Origin: Thalassobellus sp050294475
Lineage (GTDB): Bacteria > Bacteroidota > Bacteroidia > Flavobacteriales > Flavobacteriaceae
Direction of reading: 5' to 3'
Assembly: GCA_050294475.1 (NCBI GenBank)
Contig: JBNKOE010000014.1
Coordinates: forward strand, 1-64,000
Length of the DNA stretch: 64,000 bases
The number at the start of each line of letters is the position of its first letter. Positions within the stretch are counted from its first letter, which is position 1. Shown one piece after another: positions 6,883-15,143 of the stretch. Below the pieces are notes generated by a model. That model was given only the letters and a program-made list of their open reading frames with translations. It had not been told where the DNA came from and made no database searches. Both the position numbers and the translations under genes were made by a program.

Positions 6883-7917
6883 ATGAAAAAAAGAACCACA
6901 ATAAGAGATGTTGCTAACAAACTAAAAGTTACAATTTCTACTGTTTCCAGAGCTTTAGACGACCATCCTACAATAAGTGAAAAAACAAAAATACTAGTTA
7001 GAAAAACGGCTAAAGAATTAAATTATTCTCCAAATAAAGTTGCTGCAAGTTTAAGAAGCGGAAAAGGAAATTCCATTGGAGTTATTGTGCCTAAAATTAA
7101 TAGTAACTTTATGTCTAGCTGCATTTCTGGTATTGAAAGCATTGCTTATCCAGCAGGTTACAATCTTATTATTTGCCAATCTAACGAAACATACAAAAAA
7201 GAAGTACACAACATACAAACATTAATTGATAGTCAGGTTTCTGGAATCATCATATCGCTATCAAATGAAACAAAAGATTCAAATCACATAAAAAGTATTA
7301 TAGATAATAAAATACCTTTAGTGATGTTTGATAGAATTTCAGATGACCTAGATGTTGATTTTGTGGTAAATGACGATTATTCTACAACAACAAAAGCCAT
7401 AAAACACCTTGTAAATCAGGGTTATAAAAAAATTGCTTATATAGGAAACGCTAGTCATGTTTATGTTTACAAAAACAGACTTAATGGTTATCTTAATAGT
7501 TTAGAAGAATTAAATGTAGAAAATAACAAAAAATGGATTGCTACAAATATTAACACCAAAGAGGAAGCTTTTGAAGCAACTAAAGAAATGTTTAAATCTA
7601 AAGACAAGAATAATTGTCCTGATGCCTTTTTTTGTACAAGTGATATTACTGCATTAGGAATTATACTTGCACTAGAAGAAATGGGAATAAAAATACCAGA
7701 TGAAGTTGGTGTAATTGGATATGCAAATGATCCGTTTTCTGAAATAATAAAGCCTTCATTATCTTCTATTGAACAATATCCAAAAGAATTAGGTGAAAAT
7801 TCGGCTAAAATACTGCTAGAACTTCTTAAACGAAAAAGACCTTCTACAAAAGCTCATAAAAAGGTAATAATAAATCCAAGTTTAATTATTAGGGAATCTT
7901 CTAAGAGAAAGGCTTAA
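6883..7917 (+). CDS. LacI/GalR-family transcriptional regulator of the uronate module
   Basis: This gene encodes 344 residues from the ATG at 6883 (MKKRTTIRDVANKL). An in-frame ATG at 6856 would add nine non-conserved residues. The N-terminal LacI helix-turn-helix (TIRDVANKLKVTISTVSRAL, residues about 4-23) is followed by a periplasmic-binding-like sensor domain (about 60-340). It is convergent with uxuA, with only 10 bases between the stops. The perfect palindrome before the uxuA/SDR operon has the central CG typical of LacI-family operators, so this protein probably represses that operon. The effector is likely a sugar acid or its catabolite; that is inference from context. Confidence 0.9.
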   Translation: MKKRTTIRDVANKLKVTISTVSRALDDHPTISEKTKILVRKTAKELNYSPNKVAASLRSGKGNSIGVIVPKINSNFMSSCISGIESIAYPAGYNLIICQSNETYKKEVHNIQTLIDSQVSGIIISLSNETKDSNHIKSIIDNKIPLVMFDRISDDLDVDFVVNDDYSTTTKAIKHLVNQGYKKIAYIGNASHVYVYKNRLNGYLNSLEELNVENNKKWIATNINTKEEAFEATKEMFKSKDKNNCPDAFFCTSDITALGIILALEEMGIKIPDEVGVIGYANDPFSEIIKPSLSSIEQYPKELGENSAKILLELLKRKRPSTKAHKKVIINPSLIIRESSKRKA

Positions 7918-7927
7918 ATTAATTATA

Positions 7928-9130
7928 TTATTTACCCATTAAATACCTCATACCAAGCTCTAAACCTGTAAGTTCTGCTAATCCTTTTACGCGTCCTATT
8001 AATGGATATCCAGGGTTAGCTTCTCTATCAAAATCATTTAAAATTTTATGTCCGTGATCGGGACGCATTGGTATATTAAAGTCTAATCTGCCGTTTTGTT
8101 TTCTATTAATTTGTTCTTCAATAATAACTTTCATAAGACTAGCAATAGGACCTTTTAAATGATTAGTTTCAAAAAAATCGCCATTACTTAATAGTTTTGT
8201 ACTCCTTAAATGAAGAAAATGTACTCGACTGGCATGATTTTTAAAAATTGAAGACAAATCATTATCTGTTCTTGCACCAAGCGATCCGGAGCAAAATGTA
8301 ATTCCGTTATTTAAAGATGGACAGACACTAGCTAACCATTCAAAATCTTCATTACAACTAACAATTCTTGGCAAACCTAACAATGGAAATGGCGGATCGT
8401 CTGGATGCACAGCTAAAAATACACCAGATTCTTCAGCTACTTCTATTACTTCATTTAAAAAATATGAAAAGTTTTCTCTTAATTTATCTTTATCTATGCC
8501 ATTATATGCTGCTAATAATTCATTAAAAATATTCAGATAATTCTTTTCGCCTTCTTTAACTGCGCCATCAATAAAAGACTGGGTTTTAACAATAATATTA
8601 TAACCTAATTTATCTTTTTCTTCCTCTGAAAGATTATCAAAAACTAATTTAGCTTCTTGTATTTCTTTAGTAAAATAATCTTTTTCTGCATTAGGACGCT
8701 TTAATAAAAACAAATCGAATGCTGCAAATAAATTTTTATCAAAATACATGGCTTCTGCTCCATTTTCTAAAACATATTGAATATTAGTTCTAGCCCAATC
8801 TAAAACTGGCATAAAATTGTAGCAAATAATTTTAACACCACAAGCACCTAAATTTTTAATGCTTTCTTTATAATTAGCAATAAATTTTTCTCTATTTGGA
8901 CTCCCCTTCTTTATATCTTCATGAACTGGTAAACTTTCAACAACATCCCAAGTTAATCCATGAGATTCAATATTACTTTTAGTTTTTAAAATTTCATCTA
9001 CACTCCAAACTTCTCCGTTAGGAATATGATGCAATGCTGTAACAATTCCTGTTGCTCCTGTTTGAGCCATTTCTTTTAATGATATTGGATCTTTTTCTCC
9101 AAACCATCTAAGTGTTTTAGTTAGTTTCAT
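7928..9130 (-). CDS. uxuA: D-mannonate dehydratase
   Basis: This gene encodes 400 residues, the normal length. It converts D-mannonate to 2-keto-3-deoxy-gluconate in glucuronate and alginate-type uronate breakdown. UxuA hallmarks are visible: MKLTKTLRWFGEKDPISL at the N-terminus, AVHPDDPPFPLLGLPRIV in the middle and FNIPMRPDHGHKILND near the C-terminus, which carry metal-binding His, Asp and Cys positions of the xylose-isomerase-like barrel. It follows the SDR gene by 14 bases and is probably co-transcribed from the promoter beyond 9960. No isomerase (uxaC), kinase or aldolase gene is in the window. Confidence 0.95.
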   Translation of the reverse strand: MKLTKTLRWFGEKDPISLKEMAQTGATGIVTALHHIPNGEVWSVDEILKTKSNIESHGLTWDVVESLPVHEDIKKGSPNREKFIANYKESIKNLGACGVKIICYNFMPVLDWARTNIQYVLENGAEAMYFDKNLFAAFDLFLLKRPNAEKDYFTKEIQEAKLVFDNLSEEEKDKLGYNIIVKTQSFIDGAVKEGEKNYLNIFNELLAAYNGIDKDKLRENFSYFLNEVIEVAEESGVFLAVHPDDPPFPLLGLPRIVSCNEDFEWLASVCPSLNNGITFCSGSLGARTDNDLSSIFKNHASRVHFLHLRSTKLLSNGDFFETNHLKGPIASLMKVIIEEQINRKQNGRLDFNIPMRPDHGHKILNDFDREANPGYPLIGRVKGLAELTGLELGMRYLMGK

Positions 9131-9144
9131 TTATATTTTATGTT

Positions 9145-9960
9145 TTATACACCACTAAAAGAACTAAATCCTCCATCTACAGGAATGACTGTTCCTGTAA
9201 TAAAACTTGCTGCATCAGAGCACAAAAACTGAACAATTCCGTTTAATTCATTAATATCTCCAAAACGTTTCATAGGAGTTCTTGCTAACACTTTTTTACT
9301 TCTTTCTGTATAAGAACCATCTTCATTTATTAAAACTTTTCTATTTTGGTCTCCAATAAAAAACCCTGGAGCAATAGCATTCACTCTAACTTTTTCTCCA
9401 AATTTGGTTCCCATTTCCATAGCCATCCATTTAGTAAATATATCAATACCACTTTTAGCAACAGAATAACCAGGCACTCTGGTAATTGCAGAAAGCGTTG
9501 CCATAGATGACACATTTATAATACTACCTACACCTTGATTTGCCATAGCTTCACCAAATACTAAACAAGGATATACAGTACCATTTAAATTAAGATTTGT
9601 TACTTTCTCAAAATCTGAAATTTTCATATCAAAAACGGTTTGTTCTTCTGTCAAAGTCGCACCCGGTAAATTTCCTCCAGCCGCATTAACTAATATATCT
9701 ATACGTCCCCATACTTTTAGAATTTTTTCGCGAGTAAGCTTCATTTCTTCAACATCTAAAACATTAGAAACAAAACCTATAGATTCACCGCCCAAAGCTT
9801 TTAGCTCTTCAACTTTGTTATTCACGTTTTCTTCTCGAATGTCTAAAACAACAACTTTGGCACCGCTTGTAATTAAACTTTTTGATATACTTCCACCAAG
9901 TACTCCACCTCCACCTGTTACGATTGCTACTTTTCCTTCTACGCTAAATGAATCTGTCAT
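9145..9960 (-). CDS. SDR-family oxidoreductase, probable D-mannonate (fructuronate) oxidoreductase
   Basis: This gene encodes 271 residues of classical short-chain dehydrogenase. The NAD(P) motif TGGGGVLGGSIS is near residue 15, NAAG near 90, the catalytic Ser in INVSSMA, and YSVAKSG carries Tyr and Lys. FFIGDQNRKVL before the C-terminus is typical of the Bacteroidota SDR that replaces UxuB and interconverts fructuronate and mannonate. Its position directly upstream of uxuA in the same operon supports this substrate. The sequence alone cannot exclude another sugar acid. The operator palindrome lies 55-72 bases before the start. Confidence 0.82.
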   Translation of the reverse strand: MTDSFSVEGKVAIVTGGGGVLGGSISKSLITSGAKVVVLDIREENVNNKVEELKALGGESIGFVSNVLDVEEMKLTREKILKVWGRIDILVNAAGGNLPGATLTEEQTVFDMKISDFEKVTNLNLNGTVYPCLVFGEAMANQGVGSIINVSSMATLSAITRVPGYSVAKSGIDIFTKWMAMEMGTKFGEKVRVNAIAPGFFIGDQNRKVLINEDGSYTERSKKVLARTPMKRFGDINELNGIVQFLCSDAASFITGTVIPVDGGFSSFSGV

Positions 9961-10014
9961 ATTAATTTGTTTTTTTAATAATATCCAAAAGTATTATTCC
10001 TTTTAACAAGAACC

Positions 10015-10032
10015 AAAACAAACGTTTGTTTT
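10015..10032. promoter_or_regulatory. Palindromic LacI-family operator before the uronate operon
   Basis: AAAACAAACGTTTGTTTT is a perfect 18-bp palindrome with a central CG, the usual form of a LacI/GalR operator. It lies in the intergenic region upstream of the SDR-uxuA operon, and the LacI-family gene is the neighbour at the other end of that operon. No second copy was found before the regulator gene. Confidence 0.65.
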
Positions 10033-10119
10033 ATTTAAAAAATAATGTCGATTATTTAACAAAGAAGAAAACAACTTTGTTTGTAAAGCTTATACAATAA
10101 ATGACTAAAGAATGAATAA

Positions 10120-11157
10120 TCAAGAACTATGAGAAACTTCCTTTTTAAACTTCTCTACTTCTACTGTATATGAAACCACGATATCTTTATTCATTTCAAT
10201 ATGAACATCATAATTCCCTTTTTTAACAAAACGGTACTTAAAATTTAAAAATCCATTTTCGAAATCTTTAGAAGATACTTTTATTCTTTCATTTCGAAAA
10301 CCTCCGCTTATAATTAAATAAACCTCATCAATTTTACTTTCATTAGAGATTTTTAAACTAAAATCAACTTTTTCTCCCTCAGAAATTGTTGTTACCAATT
10401 TTTGAGGAGACACAGGAATAACTCTATATTTATAACTACTCCCATAAACTAAAGGTGCATTTACAAATTTGTTTATTGTTAACTTATCCTTCAACAACAG
10501 CCATTTTTCATCTAATGGAAAATGACTTTTAGAAAACAACTCAGGCTCAGTTAGAAAATAACCATCATTATAATTTTTGATAAATTTATTTTCATTAATA
10601 TAAAAATAGCCACTAGCCAATGTAGCATCTATAAAATACCATTTATTATTTAGCTTGACTGTATTCCAAGAATGATTAGGTATATCAATTTTACTAACAT
10701 TTGTATTTACAGTCCTACTATACCCATTTATTATTTCACATGGAATATCTACCAAAGAAGAAAGTTCTTTAATTAAATAAGCATATCCTGAGCAAATGGT
10801 TTTCTTATCCTTTAAAAGCCTTTTAAATACCGAAGCTTGCACGTCATTATTCCAATTATAAAATGAAATACTATCGTTTTTAAATTTTTTTCGTTTTCGA
10901 ATTGTTTTTTCACCAAAAATATAATCGCTCTCTATGTTTGAGCAAACCCAAATATAAATAGCTCTAAACTTTTCTACTTGGGTTTCTAGATTACTCGTTA
11001 GCTTATAAGCAAGCAATGGCAAATTATTTAACCTGTGATTTTCTAACGAATGTGATATACTATCCGCTTTATCAAAATTTATATGTTTAAAATCTGATTG
11101 CTGAGCATTTAGAATACAAAAGAAAAAGAATGCTAAAAGAGTTAGATATTGTTTCAT
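10120..11157 (-). CDS. Secreted transglutaminase-like (papain-fold) protein
   Basis: This gene encodes 345 residues with an N-terminal signal peptide (residues 1-18, LLAFFFFCILNAQ). The transglutaminase-core domain spans about residues 60-190. Its putative triad is Cys in KKTICSGYAYL, His in IPNHSWNTV and Asp in WYFIDATLAS. A C-terminal beta-sandwich (about 245-335) follows. The product is probably periplasmic or exported and may act as a peptidase or on cell-surface proteins; the substrate is unknown. It is directly contiguous with the next gene upstream (11158-11865), with no spacer, suggesting co-expression. Confidence 0.8.
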   Translation of the reverse strand: MKQYLTLLAFFFFCILNAQQSDFKHINFDKADSISHSLENHRLNNLPLLAYKLTSNLETQVEKFRAIYIWVCSNIESDYIFGEKTIRKRKKFKNDSISFYNWNNDVQASVFKRLLKDKKTICSGYAYLIKELSSLVDIPCEIINGYSRTVNTNVSKIDIPNHSWNTVKLNNKWYFIDATLASGYFYINENKFIKNYNDGYFLTEPELFSKSHFPLDEKWLLLKDKLTINKFVNAPLVYGSSYKYRVIPVSPQKLVTTISEGEKVDFSLKISNESKIDEVYLIISGGFRNERIKVSSKDFENGFLNFKYRFVKKGNYDVHIEMNKDIVVSYTVEVEKFKKEVSHSS

Positions 11158-11865
11158 TTAAAATATCCTTTTTATCTTTTGCCACAATGTAGTCTTGGAT
11201 TTATATACATTATTAACAGCTACTTCTCCCAATAAAACACAAGAACCTCCTTTCATAATTATATTTAAAGGTGATTGATCCTTTTTAATAACTATATTTT
11301 GAGTTTCATACCCTATAAAGCTTACAACCAAAACATCTCCTTCTTTTAGTTCTTTAGGAAATATAAATTCCCCATCAAAATTTGTTGCAACTCCAATATG
11401 AGTACCTTTTAAAAGAACATTAACTCCTGGAATTGGGCCTGATTCATCAGAAATAACACCCGTTAATAAATCTTCCTGAATACCATCATTTTTAACTTGA
11501 TCTTTTTTTGTTTCTTGAGATTGTTCAACAACTTCTATTTTAGGTCTTCCGTTTTGAGCTTGAATATTCTGTAAAGGAATCATTGATAAGAACGCTAAAC
11601 CAACAATTCTTAAATATTTTAAATTAGTCGTTTTTTTAAGCTCAGGTGAATATGAATAATCCTTTAATTGAGATGTTTTAAAATACCCACATGTATTTCC
11701 TTCTCTATTCTTAAAATATTCGATTAATTTTTCATCACTCATGTTTCTAAAATCAATAACTTCCTTTTGGCAAGAGTTACAGAATCCTCCAGTTGCAGTT
11801 TGTTTAAATTGATTAAATTTTTCTGAACATGGTTTACTTATTGTAATACTTAAATGCTGTTCCAT
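11158..11865 (-). CDS. CarboxypepD_reg-like domain membrane protein
   Basis: This gene encodes 235 residues. The N-terminal about 70 residues carry Cys pairs (FCNSCQKEV and NTCGYF) in a short module often seen in Flavobacteriia. A single membrane segment follows (about 83-100, LRIVGLAFLSMIPL). A carboxypeptidase-regulatory-like beta-sandwich lies at about 132-205 (LTGVISDESGPIPGVNVLLKG). This domain usually sits at the N-terminus of TonB-dependent receptors but occurs here alone. The function is unknown; it may be a structural or signalling partner of the transglutaminase-like protein encoded immediately downstream. Confidence 0.75.
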   Translation of the reverse strand: MEQHLSITISKPCSEKFNQFKQTATGGFCNSCQKEVIDFRNMSDEKLIEYFKNREGNTCGYFKTSQLKDYSYSPELKKTTNLKYLRIVGLAFLSMIPLQNIQAQNGRPKIEVVEQSQETKKDQVKNDGIQEDLLTGVISDESGPIPGVNVLLKGTHIGVATNFDGEFIFPKELKEGDVLVVSFIGYETQNIVIKKDQSPLNIIMKGGSCVLLGEVAVNNVYKSKTTLWQKIKRIF

Positions 11866-11991
11866 AATATTTGTTTTTTATATTACTCAAAACTAGAAAT
11901 AACAAATAAAGCATACTACCTACTTTTATTTAACGAGTATTATGAATGAGTAAACAATGCTTTTTATTGAGTTAAAAGAATTCCTCAAAAA

Positions 11992-12024
11992 AAAGAATCC
12001 TACTTTCGTAGGATTCTTTTTTTT
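11992..12024. terminator. Strong bidirectional intrinsic terminator
   Basis: GAATCCTAC (11995-12003) and GTAGGATTC (12008-12016) form a perfect 9-bp stem with a TTTC loop, extended by A/T pairs. A run of T follows on the plus strand and a run of A precedes it, giving a T-run on the minus strand. It closes the nitrate transporter operon after the porin gene at 12070 and separates it from the transcript beginning near 11865. Confidence 0.85.
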
Positions 12025-12069
12025 AAAAACACTTAGTTAACACATCTTAAACAAGATGTATACTCTTTT

Positions 12070-13320
12070 TTATTTTAAAAACTTTGGCTTAAGAACAATC
12101 ATTGCCCAAGCCCAGTTTTGACCTCCCGCTGCTAGGTTTTCTGAAACTCCTTTTAGTTCATACATACCGTCTGATGCAAACATTTGTGAATATCCTAGAA
12201 CTAAAGCATAACCTTTAAATTTCTTTTTATAAACTAAATCTATTTCTGTTCCTAAAGATTTTTCTCCACTAGCTAATTCTTGCTCTCCACTAAAGTTTAA
12301 AGCCTTTACTAAAAGACTTGATGTATCATTTAATTTAAAATTAGCACTAACATGTACATCAAACAAACCAATTGAATTTGCATGATTACCTACATAGAAA
12401 TAATCCATAAATCCGTTAAACTTGTGGTTTGTTCCGTATAAAGGAAAAAAAGCACCTGTTTCTCCTGCTCCACCATCATTACCACTAATAATTTCTAAAC
12501 CAGCCCCTAAACCTACTTTTGAAGAAGCTTTATAAGATAAATCTAAGCCTAATAAATAAGCACCTTTCACATCTACCTCACCTTGTCTTTTTCCTGTTTG
12601 TACAAAAGCATTTGCAGCTAAACCAAAACTACCAGCTTTATAGTTTAAATGCGTTCCTAAAGTTTGTAAATTACTTATTCCGTCAGCCTCTTGAAAACCA
12701 TTATTTAATAATAATAAACTACCCGAAAAGTTTTCCCAAGCTTGTTTTAAATATAAATATTGCATGGTTTTATATGAAAAGAAACCCGTTGTACCGTAGT
12801 CTGTTCCAACCGATTGAAATCCTGTAGGGTTTGAATAATCTTGGTTGAATGCCAAACCTAAATCAAACATAAATTTCTCTTTCTTATACTTTAATAATGC
12901 AGCATCATGGTTACGCCCTTGTTGCGCCCAATCTAAGCCTCCAAAAATCCTTTGATCGTCATACGAAATAACTTGACGTCCTAATTTAGTTGACCAACCT
13001 TCTCCTAAATTAAGTTCTGCCCATGCTTGAAATACAGCAAATGAGTTGTTTTGATCGTAAGGTAAAATTTGTCTATTTTCTCCCCAAACCATGATATCTT
13101 GAAAACTTACATAAAATTTATATGCTTCAGTAGTATATCCAGCATTTAATCGGACTCTTGTTGATATTCCAAAACCAGCATCAGCATCATCTGCTATTAA
13201 ACCTCCAAAACCATGACGGTATTCTGTACGTGGTCTAAACTCTCCATCTAAAGTAAATTGTGCACTTGCAAATTGCACCATAACTGCAAGTAATCCTAGT
13301 AATACGTATTGTTTTTTCAT
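12070..13320 (-). CDS. Outer-membrane beta-barrel, alginate-export family; possible nitrate porin
   Basis: This gene encodes 416 residues with a signal peptide (residues 1-20, cut after FASA). Early residues FTLDGEFRPRTEYRHGFGG and WSTKLGRQVISYDDQRIFGG are typical of the Alginate_exp barrel family. The remainder shows alternating amphipathic strands and ends with a hydrophobic C-terminal strand (WAMIVLKPKF). Despite the family name there are no alginate genes here. It is the last gene of the nrtABCD-like operon (46 bases after nrtD, before the terminator), so I infer an outer-membrane channel for nitrate or another anion. Confidence 0.8.
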   Translation of the reverse strand: MKKQYVLLGLLAVMVQFASAQFTLDGEFRPRTEYRHGFGGLIADDADAGFGISTRVRLNAGYTTEAYKFYVSFQDIMVWGENRQILPYDQNNSFAVFQAWAELNLGEGWSTKLGRQVISYDDQRIFGGLDWAQQGRNHDAALLKYKKEKFMFDLGLAFNQDYSNPTGFQSVGTDYGTTGFFSYKTMQYLYLKQAWENFSGSLLLLNNGFQEADGISNLQTLGTHLNYKAGSFGLAANAFVQTGKRQGEVDVKGAYLLGLDLSYKASSKVGLGAGLEIISGNDGGAGETGAFFPLYGTNHKFNGFMDYFYVGNHANSIGLFDVHVSANFKLNDTSSLLVKALNFSGEQELASGEKSLGTEIDLVYKKKFKGYALVLGYSQMFASDGMYELKGVSENLAAGGQNWAWAMIVLKPKFLK

Positions 13321-13366
13321 TCTCTTTTTTTTTTAAGTTTGTTAATTTGATTTGTTTGTAAGGTAT

Positions 13367-14197
13367 TTAGTGTTCTAAAAAATCTATAAGATGTTTTCTA
13401 TATTCGTAATAATCATCATGTTCTAAAACTGATTTACGTGTTCTAGGTCTTTCAAAATCTACATTTAAAATATCGCCTATTTTCGCTTTAGGTCCACTAG
13501 TCATCATAACCACACGATCTGCTAAAAAGATAGCCTCATCAACATCATGTGTAATCATAACAGCAGTAATTTTTTCTTTATTCCATATTTCAATAAGAAT
13601 ATCTTGAAGTTCTCCTCTAGTAAGCGAGTCTAACATTCCAAAAGGTTCATCTAACAACAATACTTTTGGTTTTATTGCAAACGCTCTTGCTATACCAACA
13701 CGTTGTTGCATTCCTTGAGAAAGTGCTGATGCTTTCTTATTAAAAGCATCTTCTAAACCTACTTTTTGTAAATAATATTTAGCAATATCGAGGCGTTGTG
13801 CTTTAGTAGCATGCGGAAATACTTTATTAACACCTAACATTACATTTTGAAGCGATGTCATCCAAGGCATTAAACTAGGCGATTGAAAAATAACACCTCT
13901 ATCTGGACCTGGACCTTTTATATGTTTTCCTAAAACTGAAATATTACCACCTGAAATTTCGTTTAAACCCGCTATCATAGACAGCATAGTTGTTTTACCA
14001 CAGCCAGAATGCCCAATAATGGTAACAAATTCCTCTTTTCGTATCTGAAGATTTAAATCTTCAAGAACAACATAATCTCCTTTTGGTGTTGGATATACTT
14101 TCTTAAGGTTCTTTAAATCCAACATAACCTCATTAGAAGGAAATTGACCATTATTAGGCAAGCTTCTTGCTGTTTTATTTTCAATTATTGTATTCAT
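13367..14197 (-). CDS. nrtD: Nitrate-type ABC transporter ATP-binding protein (NrtD-like)
   Basis: This gene encodes 276 residues. The nucleotide-binding domain has Walker A GHSGCGKTT near residue 58, the Q-loop IFQSPSLMPW, the signature LSQGMQQRVGIARA, Walker B VLLLDEPFG and the H-loop MITHDVDEA. The NitT/TauT-class spacing and MPWMTSLQNV follow nitrate/bicarbonate transporters. It lies 7 bases after the second ATPase gene and together they would form the heterodimeric motor for the NrtB-like permease. Substrate assignment rests on the clustered nitrate genes. Confidence 0.85.
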   Translation of the reverse strand: MNTIIENKTARSLPNNGQFPSNEVMLDLKNLKKVYPTPKGDYVVLEDLNLQIRKEEFVTIIGHSGCGKTTMLSMIAGLNEISGGNISVLGKHIKGPGPDRGVIFQSPSLMPWMTSLQNVMLGVNKVFPHATKAQRLDIAKYYLQKVGLEDAFNKKASALSQGMQQRVGIARAFAIKPKVLLLDEPFGMLDSLTRGELQDILIEIWNKEKITAVMITHDVDEAIFLADRVVMMTSGPKAKIGDILNVDFERPRTRKSVLEHDDYYEYRKHLIDFLEH

Positions 14198-14204
14198 TTA
14201 CTCC

Positions 14205-15053
14205 TTATTTAAACTGATTAACAAAATCTTTAGGGCTTAAATCAGGAAGTACAAATGCTTCCTTAGCTTCAGATTTTCTTTCGTTTCCAATGTCCATTAA
14301 ATACTCAATAATCGCATTTCTAGTTTCCTTGAAATTAGGATTATCATTCATTTCCGTTTTATCTCTTGGCCTATCAATATCAATTTTAAACTCAGGTCCC
14401 AAAGTTGCATTTGGCCCTGGACGTAAGGGTATAATTCGATCTGCCATATAAATACCCTCATCAACATCATTTGTAATTAATAATGCTGTACGTTTATCTT
14501 TCCCCCAGATATTTAAAATTTCATCTTGTAAATTTCCACGAGTTAACGCATCTAAAGCACCTAATGGCTCATCCATAATTATCATTTCTGGTTTCATAGC
14601 CAAAGCTCTTGCAACAGCAACTCGCTGGCGCATACCTCCAGATAATTCTTTTGGACGTTTATTTATAGCAGGTGTTAAACTTACCATTTCAACATAATCC
14701 TTAACAATTTCTTGTAATTCGGTTTTGCTTTTCTTTGGAAAGGCTTCTTTAACAGCCATATAAATATTTTGCCCTACAGTTAACCAAGGAAGCAAGGAGT
14801 AATTCTGAAAAATAACACCTCGTTCATGACTTGTACCAACAACTGGTTCTCCTTTAAACAACATTTCTCCACTTGTAGGTTTTATTAGTCCATTTATAAG
14901 ATTTACTAAAGTGGTTTTTCCACTACCAGTAAAACCAACTATGGCAACAAATTCACCTTCTTCAATAGACAAATTAATATTAGAAAGTACTTCGGTAGCA
15001 TCATCGGCTTGACCGTAAGTTTTATGTATATTATTTAATTCTAAGTATGCCAT
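14205..15053 (-). CDS. nrtC: Nitrate-type ABC transporter ATP-binding protein (NrtC-like)
   Basis: This gene encodes 282 residues. Walker A GFTGSGKTT, Q-loop FQNYSLLPW, signature LSGGMRQRVAVARA, Walker B MIIMDEPLG and switch LLITNDVDEG are intact, although the H-loop position is Asn where His is usual (TND rather than THD). Cyanobacterial NrtC carries an extra C-terminal NrtA-like sensory domain, which is absent here. The partner ATPase keeps the His, so the pair may have one canonical and one degenerate ATP site. A long inverted repeat separates this gene from the permease gene. Confidence 0.83.
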   Translation of the reverse strand: MAYLELNNIHKTYGQADDATEVLSNINLSIEEGEFVAIVGFTGSGKTTLVNLINGLIKPTSGEMLFKGEPVVGTSHERGVIFQNYSLLPWLTVGQNIYMAVKEAFPKKSKTELQEIVKDYVEMVSLTPAINKRPKELSGGMRQRVAVARALAMKPEMIIMDEPLGALDALTRGNLQDEILNIWGKDKRTALLITNDVDEGIYMADRIIPLRPGPNATLGPEFKIDIDRPRDKTEMNDNPNFKETRNAIIEYLMDIGNERKSEAKEAFVLPDLSPKDFVNQFK

Positions 15054-15061
15054 TTTCTTTA

Positions 15062-15130
15062 TTGTTTATGTGTTGATTCGTTTATTTGTTTATGTTTATT
15101 CATTTTCGAAACGAATCAACACATAAACAA
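15062..15130. repeat. Perfect 22-bp inverted repeat inside the nrt operon
   Basis: The arm at 15062-15083 is exactly complementary to 15109-15130, with a 25-base loop. It falls in the 90-base gap between the permease and the first ATPase gene. In mRNA it would form a stable stem. It has no T-run, so it is more likely an mRNA processing or attenuation element, or a small palindromic repeat, than a terminator. Confidence 0.7.
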
Positions 15131-15143
15131 ATCCACAATATTT

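Noticed and set aside
12519..12827. 102-codon plus-strand frame inside the barrel gene
   Set aside because: It is fully antisense to a well supported outer-membrane protein and has no family features.
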